In this document: positions 36,841 to 46,709 of the stretch, piece after piece
Numbering within the stretch: the first letter of the stretch is position 1
How the letters are laid out: each line of letters begins with the position of its first letter
From: Clostridia bacterium
Lineage (GTDB): Bacteria; Bacillota; Clostridia; Peptostreptococcales; Acidaminobacteraceae
NCBI GenBank assembly: GCA_016937975.1
Contig: JAFGVN010000099.1
Location: forward strand, 28,808-92,807
Direction of reading: 5' to 3'
Length of the DNA: 64,000 bases
The notes under the pieces: generated by a model
Seen by the model: the letters and a program-made list of their open reading frames with translations, nothing else
Told to the model about the DNA's origin: nothing
Databases searched by the model: none
Translations under genes and position numbers: made by a program

Positions 36841-38764
36841 TTTTAAACAAGTTAACAATATGCTCTTTTGTAAAATTGAAGGATTCAAACAGTTCTTCTG
36901 CTGGTGCTGATGCCCCGAAACTCGTCATTCCAACAACATAAGGTGTATATTTATACCACATATACGGTGAACCCGCTTCAATGGCAATGGTTTTAGCCTT
37001 TGGCAGGATTTCATCTTGATAAGCTTTTGATTGTTTTTCAAATATTTCTAAACTTGGCATACTAACGACTCTAATATCAATATTTTCTGCTTTTAATGCT
37101 TCTGCAGCTTCCAAAGCCAAATTAACTTCTGAACCTGTTGCAATGAGAATACCATCTAATTGATTGGATTCAGGTTTAACAATATAACCACCTTTTAAAG
37201 CTTCAGTGCTGCTATTTATAATCTTTAAATTCTGTCTAGTGGCAATAATTGCAGCCGGACCTTGATTTAACAACGCAGATTGCCAGCAAACCAGAGTTTC
37301 AAAATAATCTGCTGGTCGATAGACGGTCATATTAGGAATGCTTCTAAGCATAGTCAAATGTTCAATAGGTTGATGGGTAGGACCATCTTCACCGACACCA
37401 ATGGAATCATGTGTAAAAACAAAGGTTGTATTGATATTCATTAAAGCTGCAAGTCGAATGGTCGGTTTCATATAATCTGAAAAGACTAGGAAAGTTCCTC
37501 CAAAAACCTTGAGACCGCCATGTAATGTCAAACCATTCAAAATAGCACCCATAGCATGTTCTCTAACACCGAAGTGAATATTTTTCCCCAATGGTGTTTC
37601 AAACCCAAAACTACCGCCACCATTGATATTGGTTTTATTGGAAGGTGCTAAATCCGCAGAGCCACCTATAAAGTTTTCATTTAATTTAGAAATAGCATTA
37701 ATAGCATCACCAGAAGCGGATCTTGTAGCAGTTGTTTTTTCAGTTGTTTTAAGTTGATCTAAATCTAACAAATTCAGTTTACCTGAAATCCAATCCTTCA
37801 TCTTTGAAGCATCTTCTGGATAAATTTCAGAATAAGATTTAAATAATTCTTCCCATTCATCTACATAAATATTTAAGCGATTTCTTGAACTTACATAATG
37901 CTGTTTGACATCATCCGGTACAAAGAAATCATCTTCTGGCCAGCCAAAATTCTTTTTCATTGCATCAATGGTTTCTTTTCCAAGAGGTGAACCATGTACA
38001 TCATGAGACCCTGCTTTACCAGGTGCACCATAACCAATAACCGTTTTAACAATAATTAAGGAAGGTTGCTTCGAGAGTTTTGCTAAACGCAACATTTCTT
38101 CAATGGTTTTCTCATCATTTCCATCTTCCACTTCTAAAACTTCCCAATGCATCGCTTTAAAACGCTCCTTCACATTTTCAGTGAAAGCCAAGTCAGTACT
38201 ACCTTCTATGGTTATTTTATTACTATCATATAATGCAATTAATTTATTCAATTGTAATTTCCCTGCTAGAGAAGCAGCCTCATAAGAGATGCCTTCCATT
38301 AAGCAACCATCACCTACTATGGTATAGGTATAATGATCGATTAAGTCAAAATTTGGTTTATTAAAAGCTGCTGCTATATATCTTTCTGCCATTGCCATAC
38401 CTACGGCATTTGCAAATCCTTGACCCAATGGTCCTGTCGTGGTTTCAACACCAATGGTATGTCCATATTCTGGATGTCCAGGTGTCTTTGAGTTCAATTG
38501 TCTAAATGATTTTAAATCTTCCATTGATAGACCATAATCATAAAGATGAAGTAAACTGTAAATTAAAGCTGAACCATGTCCCGCTGATAAGACAAACCGG
38601 TCTCGATCAAACCAAGTTGGTGATTTTGGACTATGTTTCATGACCTTGTCCCATAAAACAAATGCCATAGTCGCTGCACCAAGAGGTAATCCTGGATGAC
38701 CTGAATTCGCTTTTTCTACAGCTTCTGCTGCTAATACTCGAATGGTATTTATTGATCTGTTCAT
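36833..38764 (-). CDS. tkt: Transketolase
   Basis: The 643 residues are full length. The N-terminal domain has SGHPGLPLGAA and the thiamine motif GDGCLMEGISYEAASLAGKLQLNKL...DSNKITIEG. The middle domain has TFVFTHDSIGVGEDGPTHQP, and the C-terminal domain is intact. It shuttles two-carbon units in the non-oxidative pentose phosphate pathway. Its start overlaps the diguanylate cyclase stop by 4 bases (ATGA), so it is co-transcribed with that gene and with threonine dehydrogenase. A strong terminator follows. Confidence 0.95.
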   Translation of the reverse strand: MNRSINTIRVLAAEAVEKANSGHPGLPLGAATMAFVLWDKVMKHSPKSPTWFDRDRFVLSAGHGSALIYSLLHLYDYGLSMEDLKSFRQLNSKTPGHPEYGHTIGVETTTGPLGQGFANAVGMAMAERYIAAAFNKPNFDLIDHYTYTIVGDGCLMEGISYEAASLAGKLQLNKLIALYDSNKITIEGSTDLAFTENVKERFKAMHWEVLEVEDGNDEKTIEEMLRLAKLSKQPSLIIVKTVIGYGAPGKAGSHDVHGSPLGKETIDAMKKNFGWPEDDFFVPDDVKQHYVSSRNRLNIYVDEWEELFKSYSEIYPEDASKMKDWISGKLNLLDLDQLKTTEKTTATRSASGDAINAISKLNENFIGGSADLAPSNKTNINGGGSFGFETPLGKNIHFGVREHAMGAILNGLTLHGGLKVFGGTFLVFSDYMKPTIRLAALMNINTTFVFTHDSIGVGEDGPTHQPIEHLTMLRSIPNMTVYRPADYFETLVCWQSALLNQGPAAIIATRQNLKIINSSTEALKGGYIVKPESNQLDGILIATGSEVNLALEAAEALKAENIDIRVVSMPSLEIFEKQSKAYQDEILPKAKTIAIEAGSPYMWYKYTPYVVGMTSFGASAPAEELFESFNFTKEHIVNLFKSI

Positions 38765-39813
38765 ATTTCCTCCTCTTTTGAAACTCTGTTTTTTCCTAAT
38801 GCTTTTGCTCTATAAAGTTGTTCATCAGCTTTTTTAATAAGTGATTTTGCATCATCCCCATTATTAAGTGCTATCCCTATACTAATAGTCACTTTCACAG
38901 GAATATCAAATTTCATCTGCTCTATGTTAATACGAATTGCTTCAGCAATCATCATCGTATGATCAACATTGCCCTCTTTTATAATGACAATAAATTCTTC
39001 ACCACCATATCTACCTAAAACATCCTCAGGTCCTGTGGATTTAATCAGTTGCTCGGAAACTTTCTTGATGACTTGATCACCAAATAAATGACCATATGCA
39101 TCATTGATATTCTTAAAATTGTCTAAATCCAACATTAATACGGCTATATATGCTTGAGCTGAAATCGAAATGAGTTCCTCCAAGTGATTATAAATGTAGG
39201 CATTGTTGTACAGTCCCGATAGGGAATCTCTTTTGGATTGTTCGAGTAAATCAAGATTTTTTTCTATCAATGTTTCATTTGTTTCATATATTTTTAATCG
39301 ATTATGATAATTATATCGATTCATGGTATAGGCTAGACCATAAAAAATAATTCCTTTAAATAAAAGTTCAAAGGCTAATTCAGTTTGTGCAATTGCATGA
39401 TAAGTTAACCATGCATATAACATATATGACAGTGTTAGAAAGACACCATAAATTTTATAATCAATTATGATAAAAGTAGAAGTGATAAGCAATACCAAGA
39501 CAATTACTGTAATATCACGATTTTTAATATAAACTAAAGTGGTCAAGACAACACTCCATAATAAGACCACCAAAACATATAAATTAGTGATAAAATCATG
39601 ATACTTTGTAATATTAAATTCTTTGTGAATAAGGATGAAACTGATGATGCCAATATGAAATAAAACAATAATAGATACATACAGACGTATATCAGATTCA
39701 AAAACACCAAGAGTCGACAAAATTAAACCCACGAGCTCAAAACCTGTGTAAATACTACCTAAAATAAAAATGCGATGAATATTTTCACTTTGAAGTATTT
39801 TTTTAAAATCCAT
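38761..39813 (-). CDS. Membrane diguanylate cyclase
   Basis: The 350 residues have about six membrane helices in residues 15-180, a coiled linker near 180-195, and a GGDEF domain to the end. The active loop is RYGGEEF and DLDNFKNINDAYGH holds the metal site, so it should be active. The inhibitory RxxD site before the loop reads GPED and has lost its Arg, so product inhibition may be weak. The input domain is a simple sensory membrane bundle with no known ligand. It lies between threonine dehydrogenase and transketolase with small spacings. Confidence 0.9.
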   Translation of the reverse strand: MDFKKILQSENIHRIFILGSIYTGFELVGLILSTLGVFESDIRLYVSIIVLFHIGIISFILIHKEFNITKYHDFITNLYVLVVLLWSVVLTTLVYIKNRDITVIVLVLLITSTFIIIDYKIYGVFLTLSYMLYAWLTYHAIAQTELAFELLFKGIIFYGLAYTMNRYNYHNRLKIYETNETLIEKNLDLLEQSKRDSLSGLYNNAYIYNHLEELISISAQAYIAVLMLDLDNFKNINDAYGHLFGDQVIKKVSEQLIKSTGPEDVLGRYGGEEFIVIIKEGNVDHTMMIAEAIRINIEQMKFDIPVKVTISIGIALNNGDDAKSLIKKADEQLYRAKALGKNRVSKEEEI

Positions 39814-39826
39814 GAAACCTCACATT

Positions 39827-40780
39827 CTATAAATTTAGTTTTTTCTTAACCTTTATGATCATATCTTGTGTCATTTGATCTAAATCGTATACAGAATGAA
39901 AGCCCCATTCTTCAGTTGCACAAGTGCTATCAATTGAATTTGGCCAACTGTCAGCAATACTTTGTCTTTTTTCATCAATTTCATAATGAATTTCAAAATC
40001 TGGAATATGCTTTTTAATAGCGTTAGCAATCATTTCAGGAGAAAAACTCATTGCTGAAACATTATAGGCATTTCGATGTTTCAATTGATCTGGATTTGCT
40101 TCCATAAGTTTGATAATACTGTTAATAGCATCCGGCATATACATCATATCCATAAAAGTATCTGATTTGAGATAAGATGTATAACTTCTATTCATTAATG
40201 CTTCATAGTAAATATGTACGGCATAGTCTGTTGTACCTCCTCCTGGCAATGCCACGGATGAGATTAATCCTGGAAATCTCAAACCTCTAGTGTCTACACC
40301 ATACTTATTGTAATAATAATCACAAAGCAGTTCACCAGCAACTTTGTTGATACCATACATCGTGTTTGGTCGTTGAATGGTATCTTGTGGTGTATTATTT
40401 TTTTCAGTTGAAGGTCCAAAAGCCCCTATACTGGAAGGTGTGAAAAATTGACAATTAAGTTCTCTCGCTACTTCTAAACCATTTAGTAAGCCACCCATAT
40501 TCAAATCCCAAGCCAATAAAGGTTTCTTCTCTGCTGTTGCTGATAAAAATGCTGCAAGATGTATAATCGTATCAATGTTATACTTTGTAGCAAGCTCAAA
40601 AAATCGACTGTAATCTCTTACATCTAATAATTCGAAGGGATCACCATTAACAATGGGATTGTCTTCATGTTTTCTGATGTTGGTCGCTATGACATTATCT
40701 GAGCCATAGAGTTGTCTAAGTTTCATGGTTAGCTCTGTTCCTATTTGTCCAGTTGCCCCTGTGATTAAGATCTTTTTCAT
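39827..40780 (-). CDS. tdh: L-threonine 3-dehydrogenase (short-chain, epimerase-like type)
   Basis: The 317 residues start behind AGGAGG. The NAD fold is [21 protein letters not shown], the catalytic residues lie in SSIGAFG and [11 protein letters not shown] (YxxxK), and [22 protein letters not shown] is diagnostic of this enzyme over sugar epimerases. It oxidises threonine to 2-amino-3-oxobutyrate. The usual partner, glycine C-acetyltransferase, is not in the window. It begins a three-gene run with the diguanylate cyclase and transketolase. Confidence 0.9.
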   Translation of the reverse strand: MKKILITGATGQIGTELTMKLRQLYGSDNVIATNIRKHEDNPIVNGDPFELLDVRDYSRFFELATKYNIDTIIHLAAFLSATAEKKPLLAWDLNMGGLLNGLEVARELNCQFFTPSSIGAFGPSTEKNNTPQDTIQRPNTMYGINKVAGELLCDYYYNKYGVDTRGLRFPGLISSVALPGGGTTDYAVHIYYEALMNRSYTSYLKSDTFMDMMYMPDAINSIIKLMEANPDQLKHRNAYNVSAMSFSPEMIANAIKKHIPDFEIHYEIDEKRQSIADSWPNSIDSTCATEEWGFHSVYDLDQMTQDMIIKVKKKLNL

Positions 40781-40830
40781 GTGAACCTCCTATCCTACAG
40801 GAAATACATACCCAATTTAATCTAAAAATC

Positions 40831-40857
40831 GCAAAAATACGACATTCCTGCCGTATT
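40831..40857 (-). terminator. Terminator of the padR-DUF2812 operon
   Basis: The 9-bp stem AATACGGCA/TGTCGTATT with one G-T pair and a GGAA loop ends in TTTTT on the minus strand. Confidence 0.8.
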
Positions 40858-41380
40858 ATTCGTGAATATTCTTTGAGAATTTTAAGTATAATTTAAAGAT
40901 TTTTAAAGTTGCAGAGAAATGTAGAATTACAATAAAATAAACAAAGAGTCTAAAACCAAACAAAAAGCCTGTTAATGCTTCATTTGACATCCTTGGAAGA
41001 AAAATAAATAATTGGTAATAAAGAGGCAATCCTACGATTAATAAAAATAAAAGCAACTTTTTATATTTGTTTTGGACAGAATGATAATCATTATATAACA
41101 AAGCATCCATATCCATATTTTTAAAATAGTACCATGCACCATATCGACAAACCATAGTCCATCCTGCATCTTCAAAGAGCTGGAGATACTCCTCTTCAGG
41201 CATCTTATCAAAGCCTTTAAAATCAGCAGCATAATTTATTGATTCTGGTTCTTTCTCTTCAAAGTAATAGTTAAAGAAATTTGTATGATGAAAAATATAT
41301 CCTTTTCTAGCCATTTTTTGAAGGTAATCCATTTCTTTATCTTCGTTCCAAGCAAAAAATAATTTATGTTGACTAATCAT
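40856..41380 (-). CDS. DUF2812 membrane protein
   Basis: I chose the ATG behind GAAGGT (174 residues). The N-terminal 105 residues are the DUF2812 domain: KLFFAWNEDKEMDYLQKMARKG, then FEDAGWTMVCRYGAWYYFK. Two membrane helices follow (about 118-140 and 145-168). DUF2812 proteins usually accompany a PadR repressor, as here, with an 8-base overlap. They are thought to act at the membrane in stress or drug response; the mechanism is unknown. Confidence 0.88.
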   Translation of the reverse strand: MISQHKLFFAWNEDKEMDYLQKMARKGYIFHHTNFFNYYFEEKEPESINYAADFKGFDKMPEEEYLQLFEDAGWTMVCRYGAWYYFKNMDMDALLYNDYHSVQNKYKKLLLFLLIVGLPLYYQLFIFLPRMSNEALTGFLFGFRLFVYFIVILHFSATLKIFKLYLKFSKNIHE

Positions 41381-41693
41381 AATAGACCTTCTTTCCATTC
41401 CTAAGTAACTCTTCTAAACGTTTTATTTCTATTTGAATAAGATCTACACCTGAATCCGTTATTTTATAGAGTTTTCTACGGATATTTTCTGGGTCAACGC
41501 CTACACTGATAATAAGCTTGTTATTTTCCAAGTTTGTCAATGCACCATACAGAGTACCTGGTGCTAATTTTAAGCGTCCTTGACTCATTTCTTCAACCTT
41601 TTTAATAATCCCATAACCATGTAAAGGCTCACTCAACGATAAAAGAATGTAATACATGGATTCAGTTATAGGTGAAAACAAGTTTTGTTTCAT
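41373..41693 (-). CDS. PadR-family transcriptional regulator
   Basis: The 106 residues form one winged helix: SMYYILLSLSEPLHGYGIIKKVEEMS and LAPGTLYGALTNLENNKLI, the PadR recognition signature. It lacks the long C-terminal helices of PadR-s2 proteins, so it is the short subtype. It should repress its own operon through the inverted repeat on the promoter. A near-identical 16-base element in the cation-efflux promoter at 61.9 kb may be a second target. Confidence 0.9.
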   Translation of the reverse strand: MKQNLFSPITESMYYILLSLSEPLHGYGIIKKVEEMSQGRLKLAPGTLYGALTNLENNKLIISVGVDPENIRRKLYKITDSGVDLIQIEIKRLEELLRNGKKVYYD

Positions 41694-41731
41694 GACACCT
41701 CCTATATCGAATGTTGATGCAACGACTAACG

Positions 41732-41752
41732 TTATATCGGTTTACGATATAA
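41732..41752 (-). promoter_or_regulatory. PadR operator candidate (8-5-8 inverted repeat)
   Basis: TTATATCG and CGATATAA flank a 5-base centre (GTTTA on the plus strand). The repeat starts at the -10 box and covers the transcription start. An extra half-site, TATATCGA, lies near the ribosome site at 41703-41710. Confidence 0.75.
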
Positions 41753-41780
41753 TAATATCACTTTTTTAATTTTCTGTCAA
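41752..41780 (-). promoter_or_regulatory. Sigma-A promoter of the padR operon
   Basis: TTGACA, a 17-base spacer and TATTAT, reading leftwards. Confidence 0.85.
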
Positions 41781-41845
41781 TTTATAATAAACTTAAAAAA
41801 AAGCTTAAGTTGCGTTATGATAGAATTATAAGAAAGGTGGTTAAG

Positions 41846-42568
41846 ATGAAAGCTAAGTTGGATTTACATACACACACCATTTCAAGTGGTCATGCTTATA
41901 GTACATTGGGAGAAAACATTATTGGAGCACTTTCTGCTGGAATCGAGGTAATGGGTATGTCCGATCATGCCTCTTCAATGCCTGGTGGTCCTCATCCCTT
42001 CTATTTTTTAAATCTGAAAGTTATACCAGATATCATGCAAGGTGTTCGTATTTTAAAAGGTATTGAAGCCAATATTATGGATTTTAATGGTAGTATTGAT
42101 GTTAAACCCTATATTCTTGAAAAAATGGATTATGTCATTGCTAGTTTACATCCGCCCGTGCTCATTCCAGGTGAAATTACGCAAAATACAAACGCTCTTG
42201 TACAAGTGATGCAACTTGAAAAAGTAAAAATTATTGGACATCCAGATGATGGAAGATATCCTATAGATTACGAAAAAGTAGTACTTGAAGCCAAGAAAAC
42301 AAAAACTTTACTTGAAATCAATAATGCTTCTCTCAATCCTGAGGGATCTCGTGAAAACACACATGAAAATGCGATTGAGATTTTAAGATTGTGCAAGCTA
42401 CATGAAGTCCCTGTAATATTAGGGAGTGATGCACACATTGCTATGGATGTTGGTAACTTTGACAACTGTATGGTTCTCATTCATGAAATAGACTTTCCTT
42501 ATGATCTTGTAGTGAATTTTGATGTAAACTTTTTCAGTGAATATACACAAATCAAAATTCATCCGTAA
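41846..42568 (+). CDS. PHP-domain phosphoesterase (YcdX-like)
   Basis: The ATG behind AAAGGTGG gives 240 residues. LDLHTHTISSGHAYSTL supplies the first metal ligands, GMSDHAS the next, and ASLHPP, GHPDDGRYP and GSDAHIA complete the trinuclear site of the YcdX-type PHP family. Members are phosphatases or nucleases of unknown physiological substrate. It is a single gene between divergent neighbours. Confidence 0.88.
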   Translation: MKAKLDLHTHTISSGHAYSTLGENIIGALSAGIEVMGMSDHASSMPGGPHPFYFLNLKVIPDIMQGVRILKGIEANIMDFNGSIDVKPYILEKMDYVIASLHPPVLIPGEITQNTNALVQVMQLEKVKIIGHPDDGRYPIDYEKVVLEAKKTKTLLEINNASLNPEGSRENTHENAIEILRLCKLHEVPVILGSDAHIAMDVGNFDNCMVLIHEIDFPYDLVVNFDVNFFSEYTQIKIHP

Positions 42569-42573
42569 ACAAA

Positions 42574-42597
42574 AAAACCTTCAGAATTGAAGGTTTT
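42574..42597. terminator. Bidirectional terminator
   Basis: The stem AAAACCTTCA/TGAAGGTTTT with a GAAT loop lies between converging genes. Confidence 0.88.
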
Positions 42598-44662
42598 AAT
42601 CATTTGTATGAGGTTTATATATTATTTGATTTTTACCATTCGCCTTAGCAGCATACAAAGCTTCATCTGCTACATAAAAAACTCTTTGATATCCTACTTC
42701 CCCTTTTGTAACCGTTGTAAAACCGAAGGTACAAGTGACATAATCGGATACACTGGAGTTTTTGTTTGGAATCTTTAAATCTTCAACTTGAGCTCTTGTT
42801 TTCATAAGTAAATCATAAACTTCTTCATGATTCAACTTAGGGATGATTGCAGCAAATTCATCGCCACCATAGCGAAACAATTGACTGCCATTTTCGTTCA
42901 AGTAAGAACTCAAAACATCTACAATCTTAATCAAACAGCGATCACCATCAATGTGTCCATAAGTGTCGTTATACTCCTTAAAATGATCTATATCGATCAT
43001 AATCACAGAAATTGTTTCTGTAGAATCATTGTACTTAAACAAATTTTCAACGATTTCTGAAAGAAAATGACGATTACTGATACCTGTTAAAGCATCTGTT
43101 TTAGAAAGATGCTCTAATTTTTCATTGGCTTCTCTTAGTAAAGCGGTATTTTGCCAGTTTTTCATAGCAATAGCAATGAAAGCAGATAGCATATTAATGA
43201 CTTCAAGATCATATTCTGAATAGACATTACTAGCATGTGATTGAACATTGATAATGCCATATACTTTATTATCATAAATAATAGGACTTAAAATCATTGA
43301 CCCCATGATTTCACCGTAAAAAGCAACATCAGCATCTTCTTTATACTTTTTCAATTCAGAAGTGGTCAGTGCATCGTTTAAACGTATTGCCTTCTTATTT
43401 CTTACAACCCAAGAACTGAAACTATTTTTATTTTTTACATCAACAACAAAGGTATCCATACGTTTATTGTTTTCCATAACCCAGTTGTAAATAATAGATT
43501 CATCATCAACTACAGCTAGTGCCAACGAATTAAAATTCATAATACCATCAATATGACTATATAATGAATATAAAACATCATCTAATTTCTCTGCAGCAAT
43601 GATATCTCTTCCAATTTTTGAAACAGACTTCGTATGATTGTACAAGATTTCATAATCATTTGCTTTTTTCTCTGTTTCATAGATTTTTACTTTAGTTCTA
43701 TAATGATCAATGGTTCGTTTATTACGAATCGCATTGATTTGTCTGCTATATTTAAAATAACTTCGATAGGCTTCATTGATTTTTTCTTCATTTTCAAGGG
43801 CTTCATAAATTTGAATTTCAAGCTCTCTTTGATCTTCACCTTTATTCATGAGTTTATCAAGATAAATTAATGCATCCTCATATTTTCCCCATTGATAGTA
43901 ACATTTAGCAATTTGAAAAATATTGTCTTCTATATAATCAAAAACACGATTTTGCTGTAAGGGATCACAGGAGTCATATAATCTCATGGAATGATCAAAG
44001 TGAGAAATTGCGACTTCATAATCTTCTAACATGAGATATGCAGTACCCAGTAAAGCATAACCAAATGCTTCGGTATAAACTTCACGTAATCCAACTGCCA
44101 TTTCAATACATTTCTTAGCACTCTCAATGCCGGCTTCGATATTATTGCTTTTTAATTCAGCTTCGGACATATTTGTATATACAATATTTAAAAGTCTTTC
44201 ATTAATGGTTGAAAGTTCCTTATGCTGGCTTAAAGCATCCATTGCACGTTTTAAAAAAACTTTAGCTTCCTCATAATCACCAATCATCAAATAAATGTCA
44301 GCAATATTGTTATATGCTCTAGGATTTTCTCCATATTTTAATGTAGAAATATAATTCATCAACGCTTCATCATGACTACCAATACTTCTTAGGATAACCC
44401 CTTTAAACATGGCGACTTCCTGGATTAAATAAACATCGTTGTTTGCATAGGCAGAATTAAGTGCTTCATCAGCATAATGAATGGATGTAGTAAGGTCTTT
44501 TATGACACTAGAAATAATGGCTAATCTAAAGGATTCATATCCTTGACTAAACCAGTGCATATAGGCTTTAATTTTTTCCAGATCCTCTAAAGAACTTGAA
44601 CGATCAAAATAAATTAATCTAGCGTTCTTCTCTAATATAAATTTTACGTCTTCTTTATTCAT
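42596..44662 (-). CDS. Cytoplasmic TPR-GAF-GGDEF diguanylate cyclase
   Basis: The 688 residues lack membrane helices. Residues 1-310 are tetratricopeptide-like repeats (for example YGENPRAYNNIADIYLMIGD). A coiled segment near 315-340 leads to a GAF domain (about 345-500) and a GGDEF domain from about 515 with RYGGDEF and DIDHFKEYNDTYGHID, both intact. The RxxD inhibitory site is missing. The protein probably couples protein-protein contacts and a small-molecule signal to c-di-GMP synthesis. It starts behind GAGAGGG. Confidence 0.92.
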   Translation of the reverse strand: MNKEDVKFILEKNARLIYFDRSSSLEDLEKIKAYMHWFSQGYESFRLAIISSVIKDLTTSIHYADEALNSAYANNDVYLIQEVAMFKGVILRSIGSHDEALMNYISTLKYGENPRAYNNIADIYLMIGDYEEAKVFLKRAMDALSQHKELSTINERLLNIVYTNMSEAELKSNNIEAGIESAKKCIEMAVGLREVYTEAFGYALLGTAYLMLEDYEVAISHFDHSMRLYDSCDPLQQNRVFDYIEDNIFQIAKCYYQWGKYEDALIYLDKLMNKGEDQRELEIQIYEALENEEKINEAYRSYFKYSRQINAIRNKRTIDHYRTKVKIYETEKKANDYEILYNHTKSVSKIGRDIIAAEKLDDVLYSLYSHIDGIMNFNSLALAVVDDESIIYNWVMENNKRMDTFVVDVKNKNSFSSWVVRNKKAIRLNDALTTSELKKYKEDADVAFYGEIMGSMILSPIIYDNKVYGIINVQSHASNVYSEYDLEVINMLSAFIAIAMKNWQNTALLREANEKLEHLSKTDALTGISNRHFLSEIVENLFKYNDSTETISVIMIDIDHFKEYNDTYGHIDGDRCLIKIVDVLSSYLNENGSQLFRYGGDEFAAIIPKLNHEEVYDLLMKTRAQVEDLKIPNKNSSVSDYVTCTFGFTTVTKGEVGYQRVFYVADEALYAAKANGKNQIIYKPHTND

Positions 44663-44735
44663 ATGTGCCCTCTCATACTAATTATACCTAATAAATGGAA
44701 TCTTGCAAATCTTTATAATAATCTGATTGCAAACA

Positions 44736-44761
44736 AAAAGCAGAAGAAATCTTCTACTTTT
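44736..44761 (-). terminator. Terminator of the histidine kinase gene
   Basis: The stem AAAAG-C-AGAAGA/TCTTCT-A-CTTTT with one mismatch is followed by T residues on the minus strand. Confidence 0.65.
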
Positions 44762-46658
44762 ATAAATCGTAAGGCAAATGAACAACAAACTGAGAGCCTA
44801 CATTAATTTCAGAGTAACATTTGATTTCACCATTGAGATTTTGCTTAACCGTATTATAAACGATATTTAAGCCTAAGCCAGTACCACCAGCACCTCTTTT
44901 CGTTGTAAAGAAAGGATCAAAAATCTTTTTTAGATTTTGTTCTTCAATACCATGACCATAGTCTTGAACGATAATTTCTAAATAATGCTTGTTTTTATTA
45001 ACAAACAAATCAATCATACCGCCTTCTTCGTCATAAGCATGAACTTTTACATTCATTAATAGATTTACAATGATCTGATAAAGTGCAATTGGAATAGTGA
45101 CAATTTCAATGGCTTCATCTACATGCATATGGATTTTTATATTGGATTTCTTTAATTTAGGATCAATACTTCTAACAACACTCTCAATAAATTCCTTGAT
45201 TTCTACTTTTCTTTTTTCTATATTTCTTTGTTCTGCCGATATGAGTTTAAAACTGGAAATCAACTCTATGGCTTTAGAGATATTTTCATAAATTAAATGT
45301 TCACTATCGACATGGGCATTGATATAAGTTTCGAAGTCTGATTTTTTTAGTAAACCCTTATCATATGTACTTTTCACATGCTTAGTAGATTCTTGTAAAT
45401 AAGTAATTATGGTTAATATAATACCTAGAGGTGTATTAATTTCATGAGCCAATCCTGTAACTAACTCTCCTAATGAAGCCAATTTTTCTGATTCAATCAG
45501 CTGATCTTGAGTCACTTTTAGATTTTCCAAGGCTACCTCTAATTCATGGTTAGCTTGATATAAATCATTTGTCCTCTCATTAACTCGTTCTTCTAAAGCT
45601 CTATTCATGGTTTCAATTTCATAATTTTGTGATAAAATTTGATCTTCACGCATTTTAATTTCATCGAGCATCATCAGGAAATTTTTTCGTAGTTCATTAA
45701 ATTCAACAAATCTAGAGTGATCTATGGAAATAACATATTTCCCATCCTTGACTTCTTTTGTCTTGGTTAAAAGCATATGTAAATTACTAAAGACAAGTCC
45801 ATTTAACTTGAAACCAACAGTGACAGCAAGCAGTACTATAACACAGGTAGCACCACCTAAAAACAAAATGAGAGTCATAAGTCGTTCATTAACATTTTTG
45901 ACCTCTTCAAAGATCATTATTTTCCAGTTGAGATACCCTGTTTTTTTCACAGTAACGTAATAAGGAACACCATCATTATAATATTTTTCAAACAACATAT
46001 CTTCTTCAAAATTAGGTGCATAAAAATGTTGTTCAACATATTCGTAATGACTGTGGACCATATAGTTATTATATTCATTTGCTAAAGCAATACTAACCCC
46101 ATCAGTCGTCACATTCTTCTCAAATAAATTCTGTATAACTTGAAGGTGGATAACACCAAACAAAATGTCTTCACCACATTTCATTGAAAAGTTCATAGAT
46201 ATTAAATTTTCTCTCTGGAAAACATACAAATCTGACCAAGCATTTGCTTTGCCATTTAAAATTTGAGCAGCTGAAGTTTCATATGCATAGTCAAAATCCT
46301 TTATGGATGGATCCGACGGAAAAGTGTATTTAATTTTTCCTTCACTGTCCAGTACATAGATGTGATGAAAAAATTCTTGACCACGGTAAAAATCAGGTAT
46401 GATTTGATCATAATCTGATATGCCAGTGTTCAGTATGGCTTCTTTAAGCAAAGTCATATCTTTTTCTGGTGTTTTGAAAAACGACTCAATAATATGATCT
46501 AAATTGGTAATTATTTGCTCGTGGGAATCTTTTGAAATATCGAGTATATAACCTCTGGCAAATAGGATGGCAGCCAAACTAATACTGATAATCGGAATGA
46601 CTACAGCTAACACAAAGGACATATTCAGAGTATTTTTAAGTTTAAATTCTTTTTTCAT
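44760..46658 (-). CDS. Membrane sensor histidine kinase
   Basis: The 632 residues have a membrane helix at about 12-34, an extracytoplasmic Cache-like sensor (about 40-265), and a second helix near 270-292. A HAMP-like linker and coiled coil follow, then the H-box LASLGELVTGLAHEINTPLG. The ATPase domain ends with the G2 box GGTGLGLNIVYNTV. No response regulator is beside it, so it is an orphan. It lies 51 bases downstream of the polyferredoxin gene and may be co-transcribed with it, perhaps sensing redox or a small ligand outside the cell. Confidence 0.9.
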   Translation of the reverse strand: MKKEFKLKNTLNMSFVLAVVIPIISISLAAILFARGYILDISKDSHEQIITNLDHIIESFFKTPEKDMTLLKEAILNTGISDYDQIIPDFYRGQEFFHHIYVLDSEGKIKYTFPSDPSIKDFDYAYETSAAQILNGKANAWSDLYVFQRENLISMNFSMKCGEDILFGVIHLQVIQNLFEKNVTTDGVSIALANEYNNYMVHSHYEYVEQHFYAPNFEEDMLFEKYYNDGVPYYVTVKKTGYLNWKIMIFEEVKNVNERLMTLILFLGGATCVIVLLAVTVGFKLNGLVFSNLHMLLTKTKEVKDGKYVISIDHSRFVEFNELRKNFLMMLDEIKMREDQILSQNYEIETMNRALEERVNERTNDLYQANHELEVALENLKVTQDQLIESEKLASLGELVTGLAHEINTPLGIILTIITYLQESTKHVKSTYDKGLLKKSDFETYINAHVDSEHLIYENISKAIELISSFKLISAEQRNIEKRKVEIKEFIESVVRSIDPKLKKSNIKIHMHVDEAIEIVTIPIALYQIIVNLLMNVKVHAYDEEGGMIDLFVNKNKHYLEIIVQDYGHGIEEQNLKKIFDPFFTTKRGAGGTGLGLNIVYNTVKQNLNGEIKCYSEINVGSQFVVHLPYDL

Positions 46659-46709
46659 AATTCACCATTTTCACATTTATTTAAACAAGATTTTATATAC
46701 CCAACTTCT

